Shown here piece after piece: positions 17,260 through 27,050 of a stretch of DNA of 54,123 nt. Each line of letters starts with the position of its first letter. Positions within the stretch are counted from its first letter, which is position 1. The position numbers were made by a program, and so were the translations under genes. The notes under the pieces were generated by a model that did no database searches, had not been told where the DNA came from, and saw only the letters and a list, made by a program, of their open reading frames with translations. The DNA lies in assembly GCF_001654615.1 (NCBI RefSeq), contig NZ_LWUD01000053.1, forward strand, positions 1 through 54,123, read 5' to 3'. The DNA comes from Ligilactobacillus aviarius. GTDB lineage: Bacteria > Bacillota > Bacilli > Lactobacillales > Lactobacillaceae.

Positions 17260-19053
17260 ATGGACGAAGCAAAGAAAAATAATTCAAACCGAATCAATAA
17301 TCTAATTGCGATGGTCATTTTCGTTATTATGGCGATCGGAATGGTCTTACCCTTGATTCATACTGGAAAAATTGCAATCGATATTGACTGGTGGTTCCAC
17401 TCTTCACGGGTTGAGCAGATTTATCGGAATTTAAAAGCGGGAGTGCCATTTACGTACATTGCAACGTCGACGTTTGGTAAGACGGGTGTGGGTTCATTCC
17501 TGTTTTATCCGGATGCCTTCATGTACATTTGGGCGCTTTTACGGTTTATTTATTCACCAGTAACCGCGTATTACCTTTGGGTTGGAATCATCTTCTTTAT
17601 GACCTTGACGGTTAGTTATTTCTGTATGCAAAGTTATGCTCATCGACCGCTTCGAAGCTTTATCTTTGCAGTGTTATATACGGTTGCCCCGTATCATTTA
17701 TACTTAAGTCCGGTAAACTGGGTTTTAGGGGAATTTGTTGCATATGCATTTTTACCGCTTGCCTTTTTAGGAATATACAAGATTTTAGTTGGGGATGCCC
17801 GTCAATGGTATCTTTTGGCATGCGGGATCGGATTGATTTTTTATTGTCATATTTTGAGTGTTCTTTTAACCGGCGAAATCATGGCAGCGTTTTTGATTTA
17901 CCGGCTCATTAAGGAAAAGGAAATGGAACTTGAACGGTGGATTGCATTGATCAAGGCGGGAATCGTTGCATTAATTCTTGCTTTGCCAATTATTATTCCG
18001 TTGATCACTGACTTCTTTGGCAAGGGAATTACCGGAACGTATTCTGGTGTTCGAATCGTTCAACAACTCGGAACAATTACAACTGATTCGATTGGGAACG
18101 TGGCAACAAGCGGGAGCATCGGATTAGTTTTGTTGTTAGTAATTTTAACGGGATGGAAATGGGTTGATCGCAAGAGCCTCGAAATGCCAATGTACATTGC
18201 CGCAGTAACCTTGCTGATTTTGGCTTCATCGGTTTTCCCATGGGAAAGCTTTAACCATACACCATTAACGATTTTACAATTGCCTGTTCGTTACCTGTCA
18301 TATTCGATTCTTTTTGCTGCCGTTGTTGGCTCGCAGGGAATTGTAAAAATTTTGGATACGCATTTTGCCTTTGCACGGATCAAAGTCCCGGCGCTGATGA
18401 TGGCAATTCTTGCGGTTGCCGGAACAATGAGTTACTTTGGCTCGATTCTTCCAATGACGACTAAATTGCAAAACCGGCAGATCAATAAGCCGTTAATGCT
18501 GAATAAATTAAACCCTGGACAGCATCAAGTATTGATGAATAAAGTTGTTACGAATGCAAACTATCAGGATCAGTTTGCATATTGGGGATCAACCGGGACC
18601 GCGGATTATTATCCAACGACGATTTTGAAACATGGTCATTTCTTTGATTATACGGTTTCACAACCGCAACAGGCTTTAACCCAGGATAAGCCGTTAAATG
18701 ATTTGCTGTTGAGAAAAGCATATCTCAATGGAAAACCGTTAGTCGTTGATCCGGTTGCCGGTCCAAATCGCTTGACTTATGGAATTGATTTAAAACATCA
18801 GAGTAAAGTTGATTTACCAGTGATTTGTTATGTTCATACAACTGTCAAAGTTAATGGCCAAAAGGTTACGCCCCAATTAAGTTCACGCGGAACAGTCGAG
18901 TTGAACCTCGCACCTGGAAGGTACAAGATCGAAGTTGGTTATCAACCTTCGAAGGCTTACTTTATTGGTTTAGGAATTGCGTTGATTGCTTGGTTGCTGA
19001 TGCTTATCCGGGTGATTTTTCGGCGGAAAATAGATCATCACGCCAAACATTGA
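17260..19053 (+). CDS. Polytopic GT-C/YfhO-like membrane protein, distant paralogue
   Basis: About 597 residues, about twelve helices, with the same plan as the two proteins at 10605-13951: an external loop after the first helix with IDIDWWFHSSRVEQI, a mid-protein FPWESFNHTPLTILQLPVRYL matching FPWNLFQKHFALLQFPWRFLE of the pair, and a C-terminal external domain containing VKVNGQKVTPQLSSRGTVELN before the last helix. It is thus the third member of one family in the window, but its base composition matches the window average rather than the AT-rich pair. Likely acts on lipid-linked sugars or teichoic/wall polymers. It stands alone between the tyrS terminator and its own. Substrate unknown. Confidence 0.65.
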   Translation: MDEAKKNNSNRINNLIAMVIFVIMAIGMVLPLIHTGKIAIDIDWWFHSSRVEQIYRNLKAGVPFTYIATSTFGKTGVGSFLFYPDAFMYIWALLRFIYSPVTAYYLWVGIIFFMTLTVSYFCMQSYAHRPLRSFIFAVLYTVAPYHLYLSPVNWVLGEFVAYAFLPLAFLGIYKILVGDARQWYLLACGIGLIFYCHILSVLLTGEIMAAFLIYRLIKEKEMELERWIALIKAGIVALILALPIIIPLITDFFGKGITGTYSGVRIVQQLGTITTDSIGNVATSGSIGLVLLLVILTGWKWVDRKSLEMPMYIAAVTLLILASSVFPWESFNHTPLTILQLPVRYLSYSILFAAVVGSQGIVKILDTHFAFARIKVPALMMAILAVAGTMSYFGSILPMTTKLQNRQINKPLMLNKLNPGQHQVLMNKVVTNANYQDQFAYWGSTGTADYYPTTILKHGHFFDYTVSQPQQALTQDKPLNDLLLRKAYLNGKPLVVDPVAGPNRLTYGIDLKHQSKVDLPVICYVHTTVKVNGQKVTPQLSSRGTVELNLAPGRYKIEVGYQPSKAYFIGLGIALIAWLLMLIRVIFRRKIDHHAKH

Positions 19054-19119
19054 ATTTAAATTATCAAAGAATAATAATTGTTTAGAGATTGATAAAATAA
19101 GATTGGCATTAAAGTGCTT

Positions 19120-19160
19120 AATATCAAGGCTAATTTGGCTTAGCCTTGGTATTTTTTATA
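19120..19160 (+). terminator. Intrinsic terminator
   Basis: Arms AATATCAAGGCTAA (19120-19133) and TTAGCCTTGGTATT (19140-19153) with a 6-base loop and following T run. Separates the GT-C-like gene from the first YG-repeat gene. Confidence 0.85.
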
Positions 19161-19235
19161 AAAATATAATATTAAATTTTTTACCTGTATGGTATACTTT
19201 TAACCGTTAGTAAAAAAGGAAAGGGATATTTTTAC

Positions 19236-21921
19236 ATGTTTGACGAAAAAACACACTATAAGATGTATAAGAGTGGTAAGAATTGGGTATTTGGCGCAAT
19301 TACAACGGCAACCTGTTTACTGGGATTAAACATGGGAGCAGTAACACATGCCGACAATGTTCAGTCAAGTTCTCAAAACACACAACCAAAGAATGAGTCA
19401 AGCGTTCAATCAAAACAAGCAAGTCAACCATCACAACAGGTGGTATTGAAGAGCAGTCAAAGCTCGCAATCATCTTCGGCTGCGGCGAAGACGACAGTCC
19501 AGGAACAACCTGAAGTAACGAACTTTGCAGTTCAACCAACTAAGGTAACTAACCAAACGCAAACGGCACCGAAGAGCAATCCGGCTTCTTCATCAAAAAC
19601 AAACAATCAACAAGAAATCAAAAACCAACAACCAGTTCAAGCACAATCAAGTTCACAAGCCCAACAATCGAGCTCACTTGATAAATATCCTTTTGCTGAA
19701 AGTCATCCAGAAGCAAAGCAAGTCAGACAAAACAATAACTGGTATTTACAAGAAAACGGTAAGAATTTAACCGGTTTCCAAAAGATTGCCGACCAAAATA
19801 AGATTTGTTACTATAATCCATCAAACGGTGCGATGGTTTATGGTCAACAAAGAATTGATAACAAGTGGTACCTTTTTGATAAGGTAACTGGTGCTTTACA
19901 ATTCGGTTATCAATGGATCGGTGATCAAAACAAGGAAGTTTACTATGATCCAAATAAAGGTAATATGGTCTACGGTCACCAGAAGATCAACGGTAAAGAA
20001 CAATACTTTGACCCGGTAACGGGTGCGCAAGCTAAAAACAGTTATGTATGGGATAAGGATGCCAATGCAGAATATTACTATGATGGCTTGGGCAATATGG
20101 TTTATGGCCAACAAAATATCAATGGCAAGTGGCAACTTTGATACAAAAACTGGGAAACAAGCAAAGAATAGTTATGTTTGGATCGGTAACCAAAACAAGT
20201 GGGTTTACTATGACGGCGTTGGTAACATGGTTTATGGTCAACAAAAGTTGAACGGTCACTGGCAATACTTTGATCCAATTACTGGTGCGCAAGCAAAGAG
20301 CAGTTATGTTTGGATCGGTAATCAAAATAAAGAAGTTTACTACGACCAAAACGGGAATATGGTTTACGGCCTTCAAACTGTTCAAGGTAAGAAACAATAC
20401 TTTGATCCCGTAACCGGTGCCCAAGCAAAGAATAGTTACATTTGGGACAAGAACACAAATGGCGAATACTACTTCGATGGCTTAGGCAATGCTGTTTACG
20501 GTCAACAATTGATCAACGGCCACTGGCAATGGTTTGACTTGCAAACCGGGAAGCAAGCTAAGAGTCAATTTGTAAATATCAAAGATCAAAACAAGACGGT
20601 TTACTATGATGGCTTGGGTAACATGGTTTACGGTCAACAAAGAATCAATGGCCACTGGTACTTATTCGATAAGGTAACCGGAGCTATGCAAACTGGTTTC
20701 CAATGGCTTGGAAATTACGGTCAAAATAAGACTTGTTACTACAATCCAGCAAATGGCCAAATGGAATACGGTCAACAAAAGATTAATGGTAATTATTACC
20801 TGTTTGATAATGTAACGGGAGCAATGTATCGTGGAACATACGTTGACTATAATCACGGACGCGCCCTTGAATTTTATAACAATGGCGGTCAATTAGTAAC
20901 CGGATCTTACAATAACAATGGTCAAACATACCACTTTGCGACGGAACAAGAAGCTGCAAGTTCAAACGGCAAACTTGTTGTTGGTCAATTAATTGCTAAC
21001 GGAATGATTAAGTTCCAAGGTAATACATATGACATGATCGATAATCAAGTTCAAACTGGTCAACAAAAGATCGATAACAACTGGTACTTATTTGATAAGA
21101 ATTCAGGTGCCATGCAAACTGGCTTCCAAAACTTGGCTCCATATGGTCAAAATAAGATTTGCTACTACAACCCAGCAAATGGTCAAATGGAATACGGCCA
21201 ACAAAATATTAATGGTCACTGGTACTTATTTGACAAGGTAACGGGGGCACGGTTAACCGGCTGGCAAAGCTTGGCTCCATATGGTCAAAACAAGGAATGC
21301 TTCTACAACCAAGATGGAACAATGCACTACGGCTGGTTAGATACTGACCGGTATGACTACTACTTTGATAATGTAACTGGTGCAGAATACATCGGCGGAA
21401 GTCATAATATTGATGGTCGCTGGTATAACTTTGATAATCAAGGTCACTGCCTTGATTTCAATCAACGGGTAATCAACTGGTTCGAAAGCCGGAAAGGCCA
21501 CTTAACATACTCAATGTACGGTTCACGGAATGGTTCGGATGGAACAGCTGATTGTTCAGGTTCAATGACACAAGCTATTCGGGATGCCGGTGCTGGCCCA
21601 TACGCATACTTATACAACACAGATTCACTTCACGGTTACTTACGGGCAAATGGTTACTACCTCGTAACGGCAAATGGCAACTTTACTCCTGAACGTGGGG
21701 ATGTTATTATTTGGGGTCGCCAAGGTGAAAGTGGCGGTGCAGCAGGACACACCCTTGTAATTTCACAAGGCGGGAACGATGCTCAATGTATCTCAACTTG
21801 CTACTACACAAACGGTCAACCAGGAACAGCAGTTCAAGAATTACCATATAACTGGTACTGGCATTTAGACGGTTGCCCATACTACTATGTATATCGTCAA
21901 GGTGACCAACACCGAAACTAG
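19236..21921 (+). pseudogene. KxYKxGKxW YG-repeat peptidoglycan amidase, frameshifted
   Basis: One ancestral secreted wall hydrolase split by a frameshift. The 5' part (19236-20141, 301 residues) has KMYKSGKNW at residues 9-17, cleavage likely after THA (39), a Ser/Gln-rich linker with NFAVQ at 96-100, and the first YG repeats. The 3' part (in another frame, open from 20023 to 21921) continues the repeats without a break and ends in a domain like Amidase_5/NlpC-P60 peptidoglycan amidohydrolases: VINWFESRKGHLTYS, the Cys of ADCSGS (codon 21553-21555) and the His of AGHTLV (21748-21750). At 20133-20142 the DNA reads CAACTTTGAT where other repeats have CAATACTTTGAT, so two bases are missing and a TGA at 20139-20141 follows. 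It may be a true loss, a reversible switch or a sequencing error. Confidence 0.85.
19770..21470 (+). repeat. YG-repeat array of the amidase gene
   Basis: About eleven or twelve units built around G-x-M-V/E-Y-G-Q-Q, then N/D-G-x-W, then Y/L-F-D. These are glucan- or choline-binding-like repeats expected to hold the enzyme on the cell surface. The frameshift falls inside the third unit. Confidence 0.85.
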
Positions 21922-21955
21922 AATTTTTCAATGTTCTAATTAAATATAAATAAGA

Positions 21956-21993
21956 TAAAGGCTCACTAAATTTTATTTAGTGGGCCTTTATTG
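21956..21993 (+). terminator. Intrinsic terminator after the amidase gene
   Basis: Arms TAAAGGCTCACTAAA (21956-21970) and TTTAGTGGGCCTTTA (21976-21990), a long stem with one mismatch region and short loop; the T run is brief. Confidence 0.7.
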
Positions 21994-22121
21994 AAATTTT
22001 ACGAATAATATAAATAATAAAATTTATTTATAAGAATAAGTAAAGAGTTATTGCTATCAATTTATATCCAAAGCCCATTTTGCTACCATGAAAGTATAAA
22101 TAGGTTTTAGAAGGTGAAATT

Positions 22122-25100
22122 TTGAATAAGGAAATCAAAAAAAGATATAAGATGTATAAATCTGGTAAAAACTGGGTTGTTGCACCAATTGTCTTTTTAG
22201 GATTAACTGCTGGGTTAGGTTATCAGGCAAATGTTAAAGCTGATAATGTTTCATCATCAGCGGGTAGTAACAGTGAAAATACTCAACAATCAAAAGCAAG
22301 CTCGTTAAGCAGCCAAAATTCAGTTTCATTGAAGAGCAGTAGTGCATCAACGCAAGCACAATCAGTCTCAAAGGAAGAAACTGTCAACTTTGCTGTTCAG
22401 CTGCAATCAACGACAAAGACGACAACGAGTTCATCAAAAGCAAGTTCTTCTGCAAGTTCAAGCAGTCAAGTAGCAGCCAATGCTGCAACTGCAAATGAAA
22501 AGGATAACCTTGCAGTTACTGATCAACAAAATAATCAAACTGCACAGGATCAAACCCAATCAAATCCTGATCAGCAAAAGGATCAAAATGCAACGAGTTC
22601 TTCAAAGAAGGATGATGCTGTAAAGGCAGATACAACGACTTCATCGTCAAATTCGGCTTCATCATCTTCAAGCAGCGTTCAATCACAAAAAGTTGAACAA
22701 GCGCAAGAACACGATGATGCTGTTCAAATCAATCAAAATGGTCAATGGTTCTTACAAAACAAGGAAACCCACCAAAACTATACAGGGTTCCAATACATTA
22801 AGGATCAAAACAAGACCGTTTACTATGATCCAACCAACGGGGCCATGGTTTATGGTCAACAAAAGATTAACAACCAATGGTACTATTTCGATAAGATCAC
22901 GGGTGCCATGAAGCTTGGCTATTACTGGATCGCAGAACAACAAAAAGAAGTCTACTATGATCCGAATAAGGGTAATATGGTTTATGGTCAACAAAAGATC
23001 GATGGTAAATGGCAATACTTTGACGGGGTCACGGGTGCGCAAGCTAAGAACCAATATGTTTGGATTGCTAACCAAAATAAAGAAGTTTACTATGATGGCC
23101 TCGGCAATATGGTTTACGGTCAACAAAACATCAAGGGCAAGTGGCAATGGTTTGACCCAGTCACGGGTGCCCAAGCTAAGAACCAATACGTTGGGATTGG
23201 AAACCAGAACAAAGAGGTTTACTACGATGGTTTAGGCAATATGGTTTACGGCCAACAATACCTCAATGGTCACTGGCAATGGTTTGACCCGGTCACGGGT
23301 GCGCAAGCCAAGAACCAATTTGTTGATATTAAAGACCAAAATAAGACGGTTTACTACGACGTCCTTGGCAACATGGTTTATGGTTGGCAAACGATCAACA
23401 ACGGAAATTATTATTTCAATCCGGTAACCGGCGCGCTTGAAATGTACCGTGGAAATGAACTTCCAGCTTCATTGGATTCAAGCTCGATCAATGAAGTTGA
23501 TGGTTATTTAACATGGGATGGCTGGTTCCGGCCAACTCAATATCACCAAGATGGTAAAACTTGGGTAAACTCAGGCGTTACTGACTGGCGGCCAATTTTA
23601 ATGTATGCTTGGCCATCAAAGGACGTTGAAATTCAATACATCCAATATTTTACAAACCATGGATACAGTGATAGCTCTCTTGGATTGACTTCAGATGCAG
23701 TTAAGAGTTTATCGGATTCAACTCCAGATCAAATTGTCAATAATTACGCTGAAAATATGCGTGATTCAATTGAAAAACAAATTTACAAGGATAATTATTC
23801 AACAACGCAACTTGCAAATACGATGAAAGATTTCATGGCAACGATTCCTGATTTTTCATTAGCTTCAGAATTGCCGGTTGAAGATCAACCAGGCTATCAC
23901 CCAGATAACAGTGGTTCAATTGACAATGACCAAATTATCTTTGTAAATAATGATTCAAATAATCAAAAGGTCGGGAACACATCATATGCTGATAGTAATT
24001 ACCGGTTAATGAACCACACAATTACAAATGAAGGCGGCTATACCAACGTTAACGATACATCACCAGAACTTCTTTTAGGGATCGATATCGATAACTCAAA
24101 CCCGGTTGTTCAAGCTGAAAACCTTAACTGGGAATATTTCTTGTTGCACTACAGCACGATCATGGGTCAAGGTGACGACGGAAACTTTGATGGCTTCCGG
24201 GTCGATGCTGCTGACAACATTGATGCAGATGTATTGTTGCAATTGGGTCAATTAATGAATGATATGTATCATACAAAGGACAGCAACGCCAATGCTGATT
24301 CCCACCTTGTATATGATGAAAGCTACCATTCAAATTCAGCCCAACTTTTAAATGAACATGGTAATCCACAATTGTATATGGATTCGGGATTGTACTGGAC
24401 ATTGAATAATGTTCTTGGCGCTCAACCGGGATCACGGAACAATATCATGAATATTGCAAGTAACAGTGTGGTTAACCGGACGAACGATACGACTGAAAAT
24501 CAAGCAACCCCAAACTGGTCATTTGTAAATAACCATGACCAGCAAAAGAACATCATTAATCAAATTATTATTGATGATCACCCGGGTGTAACGGATATTA
24601 TGGCTGCAGGATATAAGGCTGAATATGCTGATGAAGCTTGGAAACAATTTTATGAAGACGAAGCTCAAACCGTAAAGAAGTATACTCAATATAATGTTCC
24701 TGCAAAATATGCGATCCTATTAACGAATAAAGACACCGTTCCTGAAGTATATTATGGGGATCTTTACAATGAAACGGATCCATATATGCAATCAAAGGGA
24801 ATGTACTACAATGCCATTACGACAATGTTGCAAGCACGGAAGAAATACGTAAGCGGCGGTCAATCAATGACGAAGTACAACGATAATTTGATGGCAAGTG
24901 TTCGTTATGGGAAGAATATCATGAACGCTGATCAAACCAATAATGATTCGATTAGTCGGACATCCGGAATCGCCGTAATTGTTGGTAATAATCCATCAAT
25001 GGATCAACAAACAATTACCGTTTCAATGGGGAAAGAACATGCCAACCAAAAGTATGTCAACTTAATTGGCACAACGGCTTCAGGACTTTCATATAATAAC

Positions 25101-26825
25101 GGTGAAACATTAACAACTGACGCAAATGGTGACCTTCACATTACAGTTAAGGGTTACGCCAACCCATATGTAAGTGGTTATCTCAGTGTATGGGTTCCAG
25201 ATGGAGCAGCAGCTGACCAAAATGTAACCACGGAAGCATCAACTGCTCAAAATACAAGCGGCAAGACATATCAATCAAATGCGGCATTGGATTCACACGT
25301 TATTTTTGAAGACTTTAGTTTATTCCAACCACATCAATCAGTTGGTGATGATACTTACACAACGATTGCAAAGAACGCTCAACAATTTGCAAACTTAGGA
25401 ATTACTGATTTCTGGTTTGCTCCTCCATACCAATCATTCAGCATGAGCCGGTATGATGAAGGATATGCAATTACTGACCGTTACGATTTAGGTCAAAGTT
25501 CACCAACCAAATACGGAACGAATATTGAAATGATCAATGCGGTTAAGGCATTGCATAAGGTTGGAATCAGTGCTCAAGTCGACTTAGTTATGAACCAATT
25601 GCTTGGATTGTCAGGGAAGGAAGTTGTAACTGCAACGCGGACAGATAATCATGGACAGCAATTGACCGTTGGCGGCAAGACATTTGCTAATAGGTTATAT
25701 GTTGCGTATGTAGATGGTGGCGGAAAAGGTCAGCAACAATACGGTGGAGCTTACCTTGATTACTTGAAACAAAACTATCCAGATTTGTTTACAACCAAGG
25801 CAATTTCAACTGGCGTTGCACCTGATCCAAATGTCCAAATCAAACAATGGTCAGCTAAGTACGAAAATGGAACGTCATTGCAAGGAACCGGAATGGGCTT
25901 AGTTGCTCAAGCACCAAATGGCGATTACTATTACTTGAATAACGGTAAGAACGATAAGAGCTTCCCAACGACTGTTCCAACCCAATTTACTCAAAGTAAT
26001 TACTGGGTTCAAAATTCTGCTCAACCAGGTTGGCACATGTATGGAACTTCGAAGTACTACATCAATCCAAATGGTTCAATGGCACTTGGTCATCAAACAA
26101 TTGATGGAAAAGATTACTACTTTAATCCTCAAGGCGGGCAATTAGTTTCAGTTAATGGGCAACCGGCTGATGGACAAAAACTTGTTAACGGTCATTGGCA
26201 ATACTTTGATCCGGTAACTGGTGTTCAAGCAAAGAACCAATACGTTTGGTTAGCTGACCAAAATAAAGAAGTTTACTATGATGCTAACGGCAACATGGTT
26301 TACGGCCAACAAAACATCAATGGTCACTGGCAATACTTTAACCCAGTAACTGGTGCGCAAGCGAAGAACCAATACGTCTGGATTGCTGATCAAAATAAGG
26401 AAGTTTACTATGATGGTCTGGGCAACATGGTCTATGGCCAACAAAAGATCAATGGTAAATCACAATACTTTGATCCAGTAACTGGTGCACAAGTTAAGAA
26501 TAAATATGTTTGCCTTGGTCAAAACAAATGGGTTTACTATGATGGCTTAGGTAACATGGTTTACGGTCAACAACACCTTAATGGTCACTGGCAATACTTT
26601 GACCCGACAACCGGTGTTCAAGCGAAGAATCAATACGTTTGGATCGCTGATCAAAATAAAGAAGTTTACTATGATAACTCGGGTAATATGGTATATGGCT
26701 GGCAAACGATCAACGGGTACAAACACTACTTCGATCCCGTAACCGGTGCACAAGCCAAAAATGTAACGCTTGTAATTGACGGCAAGAAATATAAATTTGA
26801 TGGCTTAGGTAACATCGTTGAATAG
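22122..26825 (+). CDS. GH70 alpha-glucanotransferase, GtfB type (4,6- or 4,3-specific)
   Basis: Secreted enzyme of 1567 residues expected to cut alpha-1,4 glucans (starch, maltodextrin) and rebuild them with other linkages. TTG start at 22122 with AAGGTG upstream. Order: KMYKSGKNW (10-18), cleavage after VKA (40), Ser/Gln-rich linker with NFAVQ at 89-93, five YG repeats (about 225-441), catalytic region (about 447-1290), six further repeats. The order of motifs, II-III-IV then I, shows the circularly permuted GH70 barrel. Motif II RVDAADNIDADVL holds nucleophile Asp695; motif III VYDESYHSN holds acid/base Glu733; motif IV NWSFVNNHDQ holds Asp806; motif I DLVMNQLLG starts at 1154. These fit GtfB-type glucanotransferases, not sucrose-using glucansucrases (which have RVDAVDN and a Trp after the acid/base). 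Linkage specificity cannot be told. Confidence 0.9.
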   Translation: MNKEIKKRYKMYKSGKNWVVAPIVFLGLTAGLGYQANVKADNVSSSAGSNSENTQQSKASSLSSQNSVSLKSSSASTQAQSVSKEETVNFAVQLQSTTKTTTSSSKASSSASSSSQVAANAATANEKDNLAVTDQQNNQTAQDQTQSNPDQQKDQNATSSSKKDDAVKADTTTSSSNSASSSSSSVQSQKVEQAQEHDDAVQINQNGQWFLQNKETHQNYTGFQYIKDQNKTVYYDPTNGAMVYGQQKINNQWYYFDKITGAMKLGYYWIAEQQKEVYYDPNKGNMVYGQQKIDGKWQYFDGVTGAQAKNQYVWIANQNKEVYYDGLGNMVYGQQNIKGKWQWFDPVTGAQAKNQYVGIGNQNKEVYYDGLGNMVYGQQYLNGHWQWFDPVTGAQAKNQFVDIKDQNKTVYYDVLGNMVYGWQTINNGNYYFNPVTGALEMYRGNELPASLDSSSINEVDGYLTWDGWFRPTQYHQDGKTWVNSGVTDWRPILMYAWPSKDVEIQYIQYFTNHGYSDSSLGLTSDAVKSLSDSTPDQIVNNYAENMRDSIEKQIYKDNYSTTQLANTMKDFMATIPDFSLASELPVEDQPGYHPDNSGSIDNDQIIFVNNDSNNQKVGNTSYADSNYRLMNHTITNEGGYTNVNDTSPELLLGIDIDNSNPVVQAENLNWEYFLLHYSTIMGQGDDGNFDGFRVDAADNIDADVLLQLGQLMNDMYHTKDSNANADSHLVYDESYHSNSAQLLNEHGNPQLYMDSGLYWTLNNVLGAQPGSRNNIMNIASNSVVNRTNDTTENQATPNWSFVNNHDQQKNIINQIIIDDHPGVTDIMAAGYKAEYADEAWKQFYEDEAQTVKKYTQYNVPAKYAILLTNKDTVPEVYYGDLYNETDPYMQSKGMYYNAITTMLQARKKYVSGGQSMTKYNDNLMASVRYGKNIMNADQTNNDSISRTSGIAVIVGNNPSMDQQTITVSMGKEHANQKYVNLIGTTASGLSYNNGETLTTDANGDLHITVKGYANPYVSGYLSVWVPDGAAADQNVTTEASTAQNTSGKTYQSNAALDSHVIFEDFSLFQPHQSVGDDTYTTIAKNAQQFANLGITDFWFAPPYQSFSMSRYDEGYAITDRYDLGQSSPTKYGTNIEMINAVKALHKVGISAQVDLVMNQLLGLSGKEVVTATRTDNHGQQLTVGGKTFANRLYVAYVDGGGKGQQQYGGAYLDYLKQNYPDLFTTKAISTGVAPDPNVQIKQWSAKYENGTSLQGTGMGLVAQAPNGDYYYLNNGKNDKSFPTTVPTQFTQSNYWVQNSAQPGWHMYGTSKYYINPNGSMALGHQTIDGKDYYFNPQGGQLVSVNGQPADGQKLVNGHWQYFDPVTGVQAKNQYVWLADQNKEVYYDANGNMVYGQQNINGHWQYFNPVTGAQAKNQYVWIADQNKEVYYDGLGNMVYGQQKINGKSQYFDPVTGAQVKNKYVCLGQNKWVYYDGLGNMVYGQQHLNGHWQYFDPTTGVQAKNQYVWIADQNKEVYYDNSGNMVYGWQTINGYKHYFDPVTGAQAKNVTLVIDGKKYKFDGLGNIVE
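22790..23450 (+). repeat. N-terminal YG repeats of GH70 gene 1
   Basis: Five units of about 44 residues (about 132 bases), ending at NMVYGWQTINNGNYYFN. The first two units are almost identical in protein to the start of the arrays in the second GH70 gene and the GH53 gene. Confidence 0.85.
26060..26820 (+). repeat. C-terminal YG repeats of GH70 gene 1
   Basis: Six units, closing with a half repeat VTLVIDGKKYKFDGLGNIVE that is mirrored at the end of the second GH70 and the GH25 proteins. Confidence 0.85.
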
Positions 26826-26837
26826 TTTTTGATGAAG

Positions 26838-26869
26838 AAGAGATTGGATTTGATCCAATCTCTTTTTTT
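26838..26869 (+). terminator. Intrinsic terminator of GH70 gene 1
   Basis: Perfect arms AAGAGATTGGA (26838-26848) and TCCAATCTCTT (26854-26864), 5-base loop, T run. Shows that the two GH70 genes are separate transcription units. Confidence 0.9.
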
Positions 26870-26999
26870 AATTTTTTATTAAAATTTAAACCAGAACATT
26901 GGACCTTAAAACGGCTTAAAATGGTCGATTTTATCGAAGAAATAAAACAAATATTACAATTATTTAACAACGTAATTTTTATCTAAAAAGTAATTGCGG

Positions 27000-27005
27000 T
27001 ATAAT
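27000..27005 (+). promoter_or_regulatory. -10 box for GH70 gene 2
   Basis: Consensus TATAAT at 27000-27005, 45 bases before the start codon; the -35 region (about 26977-26982, TTTTAT) is poor, so an activator may be needed. Confidence 0.5.
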
Positions 27006-27050
27006 GATATTGTGCAAACGATTGCGGAAATTTTTTTAAGGAGTGAAACT

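Noticed and set aside
20023-20110. A separate gene starting at 20023 for the second half of the amidase.
   Set aside because: The first 35 or so codons overlap the upstream frame in the wrong frame of a YG repeat and there is no ribosome site; frameshift of one gene explains it better.
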